From assembly GCA_050248495.1 (NCBI GenBank), contig JBFWSG010000010.1, forward strand, positions 62,001-126,000: a DNA stretch of 64,000 nt. Reading direction: 5' to 3'. This document shows, in pieces, positions 17,473 through 25,388 of this stretch (the stretch's first letter is position 1; each line of letters opens with the position of its first letter). This stretch comes from DASYDU01 sp050248495. GTDB lineage: Bacteria; Planctomycetota; Planctomycetia; Pirellulales; Lacipirellulaceae. A program made the translations under genes and the position numbers. The notes below the pieces were generated by a model. The model did no database searches and was not told the origin of the DNA. It was given only the letters and a program-made list of their open reading frames with translations.

Positions 17473-18321
17473 ATGAAACCTCGCGTCCTCATCCTCCGTG
17501 CCCCGGGCACCAATTGCGACGAAGAGTCGGCGCATGCGTTTGCGCTCGCGGGCGGCGTGCCGGAGCGGTGGCATGTGAACCGGCTGCTGGAGTCGCCGGC
17601 CAAGCTCGCCGAGTTTCAAATCCTCTGCCTGCCGGGCGGCTTCAGTTACGGCGACGACATCGCCGCCGGCCGGATCCTCGGCAACCAGATCGAGCACCAC
17701 CTCGCGGGCGTGCTTCGCGAATTCCGCGACGCCGGCAAACTCGTGATCGGCATCTGCAACGGGTTTCAGATTTTGCTCAAGACCGAGTTGCTCGTGGCGA
17801 AAGATGCTGCCGGGCCGCAGGCGACGCTCGCGGCGAACGCTTCGGGCAAGTTTGAGGACCGCTGGGTGAATCTGGCGGTGAGCCAGCCGAACGGCAGCAA
17901 CAAGTGCGTGTTCTTGAGCGGCATTGAAGCGCTGGAGCTGCCGGTGGCGCACGGCGAGGGACGGTTTGTGCCGCGGGATGAGAACGTGCTCGAGTCGTTG
18001 CGCGCGAATGGGCAATTGGTCTTGAAGTATGCGCCGCTTGGGCGAGCCGGGGCGTCCTCGCCCCCGAGTGCAATGAACGGGGCCGAGGACGGCCCGGCTC
18101 GCGCCTCCGGCCAAACATCCGTGCCCTACCCGCAGAATCCCAACGGCGCGATCGACGACGTAGCGGGGCTCTGCGACGCGACCGGCCGCGTGTTCGGCCT
18201 GATGCCGCATCCCGAGCGGTTCGTCGATCCGACGCAGCATCCGAACTGGACCCGCGGGCCGAAGCGCGACGTCGGCGCAGGTCTTCGCATCTTTCAGAAC
18301 GCCGTGCGGTACTTCGCGTAA
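17473..18321 (+). CDS. purQ: FGAM synthase glutaminase subunit
   Basis: The product has 282 residues, a class I glutamine amidotransferase. The nucleophile is C95 in GICNGFQ, and the His/Glu of the triad are in LMPHPERF near residue 248. It releases ammonia from glutamine for PurL. A palindromic element (18043-18101) is translated in frame as GRAGASSPP..GAEDGPARA, an insertion of about 20 residues between VLKYAPL and the conserved PYPQNPNGA segment; the late motifs stay intact. Its 3' end overlaps the convergent amylase gene by 28 bp. It follows purL directly, consistent with one transcript. Confidence 0.93.
   Translation: MKPRVLILRAPGTNCDEESAHAFALAGGVPERWHVNRLLESPAKLAEFQILCLPGGFSYGDDIAAGRILGNQIEHHLAGVLREFRDAGKLVIGICNGFQILLKTELLVAKDAAGPQATLAANASGKFEDRWVNLAVSQPNGSNKCVFLSGIEALELPVAHGEGRFVPRDENVLESLRANGQLVLKYAPLGRAGASSPPSAMNGAEDGPARASGQTSVPYPQNPNGAIDDVAGLCDATGRVFGLMPHPERFVDPTQHPNWTRGPKRDVGAGLRIFQNAVRYFA
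18043..18101. repeat. GC palindrome inside purQ (copy 2)
   Basis: CGAGCCGGGGCGTCCTCGCC opens the left arm (18043-18065) and GGGGCCGAGGACGGCCCGGC lies in the right arm (to 18101). Sequence and reading phase match the purL copy at 15397-15463; only the loop differs. Confidence 0.88.
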
Positions 18322-20267
18322 ATGTCGCTGTTTGCTAACGCGACCACGCTTTGCCGAACGATCGAGGTAGCGAGCGCAACTGCCAGCACGAACCACAGCG
18401 ACTCCGGCTCGGGGACGGTCGAAATTGCCGCGGCTCCGGCAAGCGAGCTGCGGCCGAAGTTGCGGCGCCAGACTTCGTAGTCGGCCAAGTCGACGACGCC
18501 GCTGCTTGCTCCGGTGCGGCTGCCGTCGGCTCGCAGGTCGGCGGTCGAGCCGAGCGTGTCGTGCCAGACAGTGTAGTCGGCGGCGTCGACGACGCCATTC
18601 TGGTCGTAGTCGCCGGGGACGATTGGCGGCCCTCCAGCGAGCAGGATGTAGCGGCCGGACAGGGGAGCGAGCGTGATGGTGAGGTAATCGCCCGCGACAT
18701 TGACGGGCTGAGTGTCAAGCAGGTCCCACACCTCGACTCCCAGTGAGTTGAACAACGAGGTGCTCAGCTCGACGACAGCCGGCGATTCTGACACGTTCAT
18801 GGCGAACACGATCTGCTCGTCGCCAAAGGTCTTCAGGTCGACGTATAGCGAATCGTCGGAGTACAGGTGCTGCCTTGAGCCGTGCGAGAGCGCTGGATAG
18901 TCACTTCGCAGCTGCATCAACTCTTCGTGGAACGCCAGGAGCGACTGCTGGTCGGGCGTGAGGAGCGCTTCGTCGATCGTGACGCCGGGAATCTTCGCGC
19001 TCGTACGGGCGACGTGGTCGTCGCACAGGCCGCGGTTGGCGCAGTTTGTAGTCACTTGGGCCGCGTAGTTGGGCACCTCGTCGCCAAGTTCCTCACCGTA
19101 GTAGCGCGTGATGGGGCCGGTGTAGGCACCTTGGACCATGAACGCCAGTCGATGGCGGGCCCAGTATTCGGGGTCCGTCGGATTGGCGAGCCCGGCGCGC
19201 TGCAAGAGATCGCCGAACCGCACGAGGTCGTGGTTGCCGATCATCAGGTTCGGCAGCGCGTGGTCGGGATAGGTCTGGTCGTGGGCCCCGTAGGACCAGC
19301 CAGCGGCGAGCTCGTACGCGGGCCGGCCGGACAACCCGTTCTCCTCGCCCGCGATGACGCCGACGGTGGCGTAGCGGACTGGGAAATCAAATGCCGAGGC
19401 GAGGATCGGGTTCGCATCGGTGCCATACGCCGTTTGCTGAATGTAGTCGGCGCCGTTCCAAATCTCGGCCGCCATGTAGCCGAGCGTGCCCCATTGCTCG
19501 CCCGCCGCGGCTCGTGCAGCGCTCGCCTCTTCGACGGCGGTGCGAATCTGGCGCCAGGCGTCGGGCGGCACCTGGTACGCCTGGTCGAGCCGCCAACCGT
19601 CGATCCCCAGCTGGTTGATCCAGTAAGTGGCGACTTCTTTGTAGAACTCGACCGACTGAGGCGCGTTGTAATTCACCACGCCCGGCGAGCTGCTGGCGGG
19701 CAGCTTGCCGGTGGGCGACGGCACGAGATTTCCCTTGTGGTGGCCGAAGACGCCGTCGAAGAACACGTACATCCCACGGGCGTGGGCCGCGTCGACCAGT
19801 TCTTGTGCGTCGGCGAGCGAACCGAATTTGGGATCGATCTGGAAATAGTTGCGGGCATAATAGCCGGTCGCATCGAGCTTGAGATTGGTGCCGCCCCCTT
19901 CGTACGTCTGCCCCGCCGCGGAGTCGAACACCGGCGTGAGCCAGACCGCGTTGAGGCCGAGGCTCTGCATGTAGTCGAGGGAATTGATGATGCCGCGGAG
20001 GTCGCCCTTGTGATGGCTCGTGCCGTAGCCGGCATTGTAGTTCCGCGTGGGGTCGCCGTCGACAAACGACTCGACCATCACCTGGTAGATCCGCAGATCG
20101 CAGAAGCTCGCCGTCGCGCCGGAGCAGCCTTCGTTCAGCTGGACATTACCGGCAGGCGAATTGACCTCGACCGCGCTGGCTGCAGGAGCAATCGCCGCCC
20201 CGAGGCACGCTCCGAGCCACGCCGCCCCCTGCCAATACCATCGCCGCGTTCGAAGGACCACGCGCAT
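18294..20267 (-). CDS. Secreted GH13 alpha-amylase with dockerin-like and VPEP C-terminus
   Basis: The product has 657 residues with a signal peptide (about 1-32). The GH13 barrel shows nucleophile D228 in GWRLDQAY, acid/base E268 in AAEIWNG and GNHDLVRFG as region IV. A beta-sandwich follows the barrel. Next are two dockerin-like segments, GDYDQNGVVDAADYTVW and VVDLADYEVWRRNFG, then VPEPESLWF with a hydrophobic stretch. The tail continues about 20 residues further than in most PEP-CTERM proteins. It should cleave alpha-1,4-glucans outside the cell. It stands alone, far from the starch operon at 40-54 kb, and overlaps purQ tail to tail. Confidence 0.88.
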   Translation of the reverse strand: MRVVLRTRRWYWQGAAWLGACLGAAIAPAASAVEVNSPAGNVQLNEGCSGATASFCDLRIYQVMVESFVDGDPTRNYNAGYGTSHHKGDLRGIINSLDYMQSLGLNAVWLTPVFDSAAGQTYEGGGTNLKLDATGYYARNYFQIDPKFGSLADAQELVDAAHARGMYVFFDGVFGHHKGNLVPSPTGKLPASSSPGVVNYNAPQSVEFYKEVATYWINQLGIDGWRLDQAYQVPPDAWRQIRTAVEEASAARAAAGEQWGTLGYMAAEIWNGADYIQQTAYGTDANPILASAFDFPVRYATVGVIAGEENGLSGRPAYELAAGWSYGAHDQTYPDHALPNLMIGNHDLVRFGDLLQRAGLANPTDPEYWARHRLAFMVQGAYTGPITRYYGEELGDEVPNYAAQVTTNCANRGLCDDHVARTSAKIPGVTIDEALLTPDQQSLLAFHEELMQLRSDYPALSHGSRQHLYSDDSLYVDLKTFGDEQIVFAMNVSESPAVVELSTSLFNSLGVEVWDLLDTQPVNVAGDYLTITLAPLSGRYILLAGGPPIVPGDYDQNGVVDAADYTVWHDTLGSTADLRADGSRTGASSGVVDLADYEVWRRNFGRSSLAGAAAISTVPEPESLWFVLAVALATSIVRQSVVALANSDIYAKYRTAF

Positions 20268-20387
20268 GCCACGCCCTGCCCCGTGCCAAGAGAAGTCGGC
20301 CCGCCACGTCCCACGAACCGCCCGCTGTGCATCTTAACACGGCGGCGTAAGCAGGGCGAATCGCCGCAAATCGGCCGGCAACAGGCA

Positions 20388-20783
20388 TTACACGCCGTCG
20401 TGACTGCCGCGTCGCTCGACGGCCAACGCGAGGCGATGCATCGTGACGGCGGCCAAGTGAAACAGGGCGGGAACCGTCACCACCATGAAAATTGGACTTG
20501 GGACGCCGAGTCCATACGAGCGGCACCAGAACCAATACGCGACCACGGCCGCCAGCGCCAAGGCGCTACCCGGCACCTCGAAGCGCGTGCTCCACGCCAG
20601 CCAGTAGCCCAGGAAAATGAGCAGCACCAAGGCGATCTGTACCGCCTGTCCCGACACGAGGTAATACGACAGCGCGCTGTCGCTTACAAATCCGATTCCA
20701 AACACGAACGCCGCCGCGATCGAACCCCAGATGGCAACGGTGCGAGCAACGGACTCGCACTCCTGAACAGCGACGGCCTTCAT
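20388..20783 (-). CDS. Small four-helix membrane protein
   Basis: The product has 131 residues with four hydrophobic segments at about 15-36, 45-63, 73-90 and 97-117. I recognise no family. The ATG at 20783 has a strong AGGAGG just upstream (GGAGGAGGTGTCCC then ATG), which decides it over a start at 20990 that would add a basic, repeat-poor leader. It reads away from a 547-bp intergenic region and is separated from the downstream amylase gene by 120 bp. Confidence 0.7.
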   Translation of the reverse strand: MKAVAVQECESVARTVAIWGSIAAAFVFGIGFVSDSALSYYLVSGQAVQIALVLLIFLGYWLAWSTRFEVPGSALALAAVVAYWFWCRSYGLGVPSPIFMVVTVPALFHLAAVTMHRLALAVERRGSHDGV

Positions 20784-21330
20784 GGGACACCTCCTCCGCC
20801 TGGGACTCCTGCGGATTGATTGACGTCGATCAGGCCCTGCGGCAAATGGTTGAGGGCGCTTTGGCCACTCAGGCTGCCCTGACAGCGGCTCGCGTCGAAC
20901 GCGAATCAGTGAAAGCGGCGAAGGAGCACCGCTTGTTTTGCGCGACCGCGGGTCGCTGTACGAGAAGGGCAACCTGTCAACAGTGCCCACTTGTCTTGCC
21001 TACGCATTATAGCAAAACACGCGGCAAATTTCCATTGTGCGGGATAGCGCGCAGTGGTCGGGCAGTGACGTGGCGAAGACAAGGCAGCGCCCAATTTCGT
21101 TCACCGTTACTGCGCAATTTCCGTCTCGCCTGATCGACGAGTGCGACATTGTGCCAACACTCGCCGGGCTAGCTTGACTCCGTCGGACCGAGTGCCGATG
21201 CAAAATCAGACTGGCGAAGCCTCGCCAGTGCCAGACTGTCGCGGCCGCGCGTCTCGCGGGGCGGCGCGCCGTTTGCCAAAATGACTTCTTCGGGCGAGTC
21301 GAATCGATCCACCTTCGCAGGAGGAGTTCC
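20784..21330. other. 547-bp divergent intergenic region
   Basis: This separates the small membrane protein from the methyltransferase. A perfect minus-strand TATAAT lies at 21011-21006 with no clear -35. An 8-bp hairpin ACTGGCGA / TCGCCAGT is at 21210-21229. A 105-codon plus-strand frame at 20816-21133 lacks a ribosome-binding site and family features, so I do not call it. Confidence 0.5.
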
Positions 21331-22374
21331 ATGTCGACGTCCGTTGCCGAACCGTGCGCACTTTCTCCCTCCCCCAACACGCGGCGACCGCTCCACTCGC
21401 TGCCCCAGCCGCCGGAGCGCGTGGCGCCTGCTCCGCTGGTAAAGCTTTGCTACACGCTGGTCCATGCGGCCGAAGCGGTCGGCATCCGCGACCTGGCGGA
21501 CGGCGAGTTCGAGAGCGGCGACCAGTCGCTCGAGGAAGGCATCGAACGGCAGCTGAATTACCTGTTGGACGAAGTCGGCTGCACGCGGCCGGGCTTCCGG
21601 TTACTCGAGATCGGCTGCGGCTACGGCCATTTGTTGCGGCTGGCGACGGCCCGCGGGGCCGAGGCGGTCGGCATCAACCTCTCACCGGAGCAAGTCGATT
21701 ACGCGAACCGCAACGGCTGCCGCGTCTACGGCACCAACTACCGCAATTTGCTCGACGCAAGCGAGTGGCACGGACAATTCGATGGCGTCATCGCCAACGG
21801 TTCGCTCGAGCACTGGGTGCAGCCCGAAGATGTGCTCGCCGGGCGAATGGACGCGATCTACCGCGAATCGTTCGCCATCGCCCATCGCATGCTCGATCCG
21901 AATTCCGCGGATGCCCGCTATGTGACCACCGCGATCCACGTCGAGCGCGAAGTGCGTCCCGAATGGCTGCTGACGCCCTGGCGTCGCCACCCGCGCGGCT
22001 CCGATCGCCGGCATTTCAGCCTGCTGCATCACTGGATGGGTGGCTATTATCCGATTGCGGGCCAGCTCGAACGGTGTGCCTGGCCACATTTTACTCTCGT
22101 GCGCGAAGCGGACGGCACCGAGGGCTACCGCATCGCCAACGACTATCGCATGGCGAGAATGCTCCGCGGCCTCTATACGAACCCGAAGCTTGTCTGGCGA
22201 ATTGCCCGGCCGCTGGCGCGCTATCCGCAGGTCACTTCGACGATGATCGAGTGTTATTTTATCGAGCGCACTTGGGACTGGCAGTTTCAGGGCGACAACC
22301 CACCGATGAAGCTGCTGCGGCACACGTGGCGGCGGAACGACATCAGCCGGGGTTGCGAGACGTCCCTTAAATAG
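21331..22374 (+). CDS. SAM-dependent methyltransferase (CFA-synthase-like)
   Basis: The product has 347 residues. A class I methyltransferase fold begins near residue 85. Motif I is LLEIGCGYGHLL (about 91-102), followed by AVGINLSPEQ as the acidic-loop region and NGSLEHW as the post-I region. The C-terminal half has conserved aromatic and His segments (RHFSLLHHWMGGYYP). The layout resembles the cyclopropane-fatty-acid synthase/mycolic methyltransferase group, but the N-terminus is divergent and the substrate is uncertain. The ATG is preceded by AGGAGGAG at good spacing. No operon partner is seen. Confidence 0.8.
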   Translation: MSTSVAEPCALSPSPNTRRPLHSLPQPPERVAPAPLVKLCYTLVHAAEAVGIRDLADGEFESGDQSLEEGIERQLNYLLDEVGCTRPGFRLLEIGCGYGHLLRLATARGAEAVGINLSPEQVDYANRNGCRVYGTNYRNLLDASEWHGQFDGVIANGSLEHWVQPEDVLAGRMDAIYRESFAIAHRMLDPNSADARYVTTAIHVEREVRPEWLLTPWRRHPRGSDRRHFSLLHHWMGGYYPIAGQLERCAWPHFTLVREADGTEGYRIANDYRMARMLRGLYTNPKLVWRIARPLARYPQVTSTMIECYFIERTWDWQFQGDNPPMKLLRHTWRRNDISRGCETSLK

Positions 22375-22412
22375 GTCGTTACACAAGTTGGCACGGCATC
22401 TCGCTTGGCAAT

Positions 22413-23984
22413 CTAGGCGGCCGTCGCTTCCTCGTCCTCAACGACAGGCGTCGATTCGGCGATCTTCCACGCCAGCCGGCCCAGGATTCGCGCCGAGAGG
22501 AGCGCCGCGCCGATGTAGACAGGTACCAGCGCCAACAGCAGGTAACCGCTGAACAATCCGGCCGCGATCGTGAGCCCGACGCAGCACGTCCAGATCACCG
22601 CCATTTCGACGTAGAACATCAGCCACGAGCCGGGCACGCGCAAGAGACTCGCAATCACGCGCGGCGATGCGATCGCGAATGCGGAACCGACTTCCAGCTG
22701 CGAGAGGATGATGACCGGCAGGCTCATGATCGTGCTGGCGAGAAAGAACGTCACGCGCGCCGCCTGGTCCGCGATGAATCGCCCGACCAACCAGCCCGGC
22801 AGCGGGCTGGCCGCACAGGCGAAGGCGAAATAGAAGAACTCCCCGACCCAATCGATGGGGTTGGTCGTGGGCCATTGTTCGATATGGTCGTTTCCCTCCG
22901 AGCTGTCGACGATCACCGCCATCAAAATGGCGGCCAGCGCTGCAGTCCAGACCGCCAGCGTAAACACGGTGAAGATGCCAAAGGGCAGCGCCACGAGCAA
23001 GCCGTACTGGGTCTGCGACGCCAAAAAGAATGGGCTGACCAGCACATACCAGCTCAATGCGAGCGACACCCACCGTGCGACGACGCCGCCCGTGAACAGG
23101 AAAGGCACCACGCCGGTAACCAGCGGCCAGCGCGGCATCGCCGCCCTGCCCTTGTTATCGTGACGCAACCCGCGATGTTTGCCTTGCGACTCGCGCTCCT
23201 CGGCCTTCTTTCGGGCAGCTTCGGCTTCCTCTTCGTAGAGCATCGGCCGGCGCGGCGGCACGATGATATGCGGCCGCTCGCCGGGATCAAGCGTTGGGTC
23301 GATCTCCAGCTCGTATTCGTCGTTCTCTGCGGCAGGCTTCCTCACCGGCTCCTCGGTCCGCTCGACGACCGTGAGCGAGCCGCAGTCGGGGCACTTGAGC
23401 TTGCGGCCAATCTGCTCCGGTGTGGCGTGCATCAATGTCTGGCACGTATGGCAAAGCACCGCGATATACTTCGGCTGGGCCGCGATCATCTCGGCCACGG
23501 TCGGGGCTTCGTCGACGCCCCACAGCTCGTATTGATCTCCCTGCATCGCGGCCGGGCTCTGCTGCACCTTTTCTTCCGGCGGGGGCGGCGGCACGACGGT
23601 AAGCGCACCACAGTCGGGGCACTTGAGTGATTTGCCGACCTGGACCGGCAGGCCGTACATCAGGGTTTGGCAGACCCGGCAGTGGACGGCGATCGGTTTG
23701 GGTGCGGGCCTGGGCTGTGGCTTGGGCGTTCGTGTGGGAGGCGTCTCCGACGCCGATGTGGCCTGCGACTTCAGTCCGGAATCGGCCGCGGAGAGGCCTC
23801 CCCCAGTCGTGTTTGAATCCGTCTTGGCGAGGTTGGCCACCGGCTTGGTTGCGACCGGCACACGAAACACGTCGCCACACTTCGCACAGCGTCCCTTGCG
23901 GCCCGCCATTTCCGCGGCGAGGCGAAATTTCGCGCCGCATTTGGGGCAGGTCATCGCCAGTGTTTGCGCAGGAGGGGTCGCCAT
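22413..23984 (-). CDS. Membrane protein with three N-terminal zinc ribbons
   Basis: The product has 523 residues. Three CxxC...CxxC units stand in a row: CPKCG..CAKCG near residues 13-36, CRVCQ..CPDCG near 100-130 and CHTCQ..CPDCG near 170-200. The last two are near copies of each other. A charged linker (to about 270) leads into a C-terminal half with about six hydrophobic segments. The first ribbon resembles the MJ0042-type domain. Function is unknown; planctomycetes carry many such ribbon-plus-membrane proteins. It converges on the methyltransferase gene and is divergent from holB. Confidence 0.75.
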   Translation of the reverse strand: MATPPAQTLAMTCPKCGAKFRLAAEMAGRKGRCAKCGDVFRVPVATKPVANLAKTDSNTTGGGLSAADSGLKSQATSASETPPTRTPKPQPRPAPKPIAVHCRVCQTLMYGLPVQVGKSLKCPDCGALTVVPPPPPEEKVQQSPAAMQGDQYELWGVDEAPTVAEMIAAQPKYIAVLCHTCQTLMHATPEQIGRKLKCPDCGSLTVVERTEEPVRKPAAENDEYELEIDPTLDPGERPHIIVPPRRPMLYEEEAEAARKKAEERESQGKHRGLRHDNKGRAAMPRWPLVTGVVPFLFTGGVVARWVSLALSWYVLVSPFFLASQTQYGLLVALPFGIFTVFTLAVWTAALAAILMAVIVDSSEGNDHIEQWPTTNPIDWVGEFFYFAFACAASPLPGWLVGRFIADQAARVTFFLASTIMSLPVIILSQLEVGSAFAIASPRVIASLLRVPGSWLMFYVEMAVIWTCCVGLTIAAGLFSGYLLLALVPVYIGAALLSARILGRLAWKIAESTPVVEDEEATAA

Positions 23985-24107
23985 AATGGCCCGCGATCAC
24001 ATCCAATCAGCCGCCACTTCCGCACAACCAGTCTATCACGGCCGCGCCACGAACTACCAACCGGCTCGCGGCAGCCTTACAATTCAAGCCACCTTCGCGT
24101 TCCGGCT

Positions 24108-24140
24108 CTCAACCCTCAATTCTCAACCCTCCACCCTCGC
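24108..24140. repeat. CTCAACC heptad array abutting holB
   Basis: CTCAACC, CTCAATT, CTCAACC, CTCCACC and CTCGC follow each other without gaps and end exactly at the ATG of holB. Only one arm is present; no inverted partner is visible nearby. No ribosome-binding site is left in front of holB. Confidence 0.7.
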
Positions 24141-25187
24141 ATGTGGCAAGGCATCCTCGGACACGACGAGATCGTCGACCGCTTTCGTCGGGCCCTCCAT
24201 CGCAATCGGCTGGCGAGCACCTATCTGTTCGTCGGTCCGGCGGGGATCGGCAAAAAGCGATTCGCACTGGCCCTCTCCAAGGCCCTTTTGTGCCCTGCGG
24301 CGCGGCAGGATCCACTCGATCCCTGCGGAAGCTGCGAGTCCTGCCGAATGTTTGACGCTGCCTCGCACCCGGACCTGGACGTCGTCGGGCTGCCCAAGGA
24401 TAAATCGACGCTGCCGTTGGAATTATTCATCGGCGACAAGGAGCATCGCAATCAGGACGGGCTCTGCCACCGCATCGCCTTGCGGCCGTTTCTCGGCGGG
24501 CGGAAGGTGGCGATCATCGACGACGCCGACTACTTCAGCCAGGAGAGCGCCAACTGTCTGCTGAAGACGCTCGAAGAGCCGCCGCCGCGGTCGCTGATGA
24601 TCCTCATCGGCACCACGCCCAGCAAGCAGCTGCCCACGATCCGCTCCCGGTCGCAGGTGGTCCGCTTTCAACGGCTCGCGGCGGACACACTCGCCGAAGT
24701 GCTGCGCGATTCCAGCGAAGCCCCTGATGCCGAGACGATCAATCGCCTGGCAATCTATGGCGAAGGAAGCTTGGAGAGGATTCACGACGTTTCGGATCCC
24801 GCGTTGTGGCAGTTCCGAGCGCAGCTGCTGCACGACCTCTCGAGCGGACAAACAAATCCCGTGCGACTCGCCAAATCCGTGCAGACGTTCGTCGACGACG
24901 CCGGCAAGGAAACGTCCGAGCGCCGCGAGCGGCTGCGGACGATCATCGGCTTCGCGGAAGAGTTTTACCGCGCATGGATGCGATCCGACGCGGGCAGCGA
25001 CGCGACTAGCGACGAACTGATCCAAGTGTCGCTCTCAAAAGCGCAGAATATTCTCACCCGTCGCTCACCGATCGAGTCGCTGGACGCCTCGCTGCGCGCC
25101 CTGGAGCACGTCGACCGCAATGCAAACCTGGGCCTAGTGGTCCAGCGCTGGTGCGAGGAAATCGTCGGTCCGCGCGTCTCGAAATAG
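24141..25187 (+). CDS. holB: DNA polymerase III delta' subunit
   Basis: The product has 348 residues. The AAA+ clamp-loader fold begins at once: MWQGILGHDEIV, then a P-loop GPAGIGKK at 32-39. A four-cysteine zinc module (C51, C62, C65, C68) follows, as in delta' and DnaX. IIDDADYFSQESANCLLKTL is the Walker B region and sensor 1 lies near GTTPSKQLPTIRSR. The protein works in the replicase clamp loader. I place the start at 24141; an upstream ATG at 23964 would make a leader that overlaps the zinc-ribbon gene and translates the heptad repeats. No tmk or other replication gene lies beside it. Confidence 0.9.
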   Translation: MWQGILGHDEIVDRFRRALHRNRLASTYLFVGPAGIGKKRFALALSKALLCPAARQDPLDPCGSCESCRMFDAASHPDLDVVGLPKDKSTLPLELFIGDKEHRNQDGLCHRIALRPFLGGRKVAIIDDADYFSQESANCLLKTLEEPPPRSLMILIGTTPSKQLPTIRSRSQVVRFQRLAADTLAEVLRDSSEAPDAETINRLAIYGEGSLERIHDVSDPALWQFRAQLLHDLSSGQTNPVRLAKSVQTFVDDAGKETSERRERLRTIIGFAEEFYRAWMRSDAGSDATSDELIQVSLSKAQNILTRRSPIESLDASLRALEHVDRNANLGLVVQRWCEEIVGPRVSK

Positions 25188-25227
25188 GGCCTCGTGCGAG
25201 ACCGCACGCGGTTGGTCTTTAGGGCAC

Positions 25228-25254
25228 AGCGGCCGCTGGAAGGCTGCCGCTTTT
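25228..25254 (+). terminator. Possible terminator after holB
   Basis: AGCGGC (25228-25233) and GCCGCT (25246-25251) form a short stem followed by TTT. It begins 40 bp after the holB stop codon. Confidence 0.4.
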
Positions 25255-25344
25255 CGACACGCGAATGTCCCTGTAGTCGCTCTGTAGGGTGTGTGCTACA
25301 TTTACATACCCACCGCGAAAACCGCCGTTTTTGCGATCCTTAAG

Positions 25345-25373
25345 TTGATTAATCCTAAGGGTTTATGTAGTTA
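25345..25373 (+). promoter_or_regulatory. Candidate promoter of pyrophosphatase gene
   Basis: TTGATT (25345-25350), a 17-nt spacer and TAGTTA (25368-25373) end 15 bases before the start codon, so the leader would be very short. A hairpin GGGTGTGT / ACATACCC lies upstream at 25287-25311. The match to consensus is moderate. Confidence 0.35.
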
Positions 25374-25388
25374 ATACTCGAGTCCAAG

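Noticed and set aside
18882..20819. Long plus-strand frame of 645 codons
   Set aside because: It lies antisense to the GH13 gene with its catalytic motifs; the translation is Arg/Val/Gly-rich as expected for the shadow of a GC-rich gene.
20816..21133. Possible 105-residue gene in the 547-bp gap
   Set aside because: No ribosome-binding site, no family features, basic composition, and it overlaps the promoter region expected for the membrane protein.
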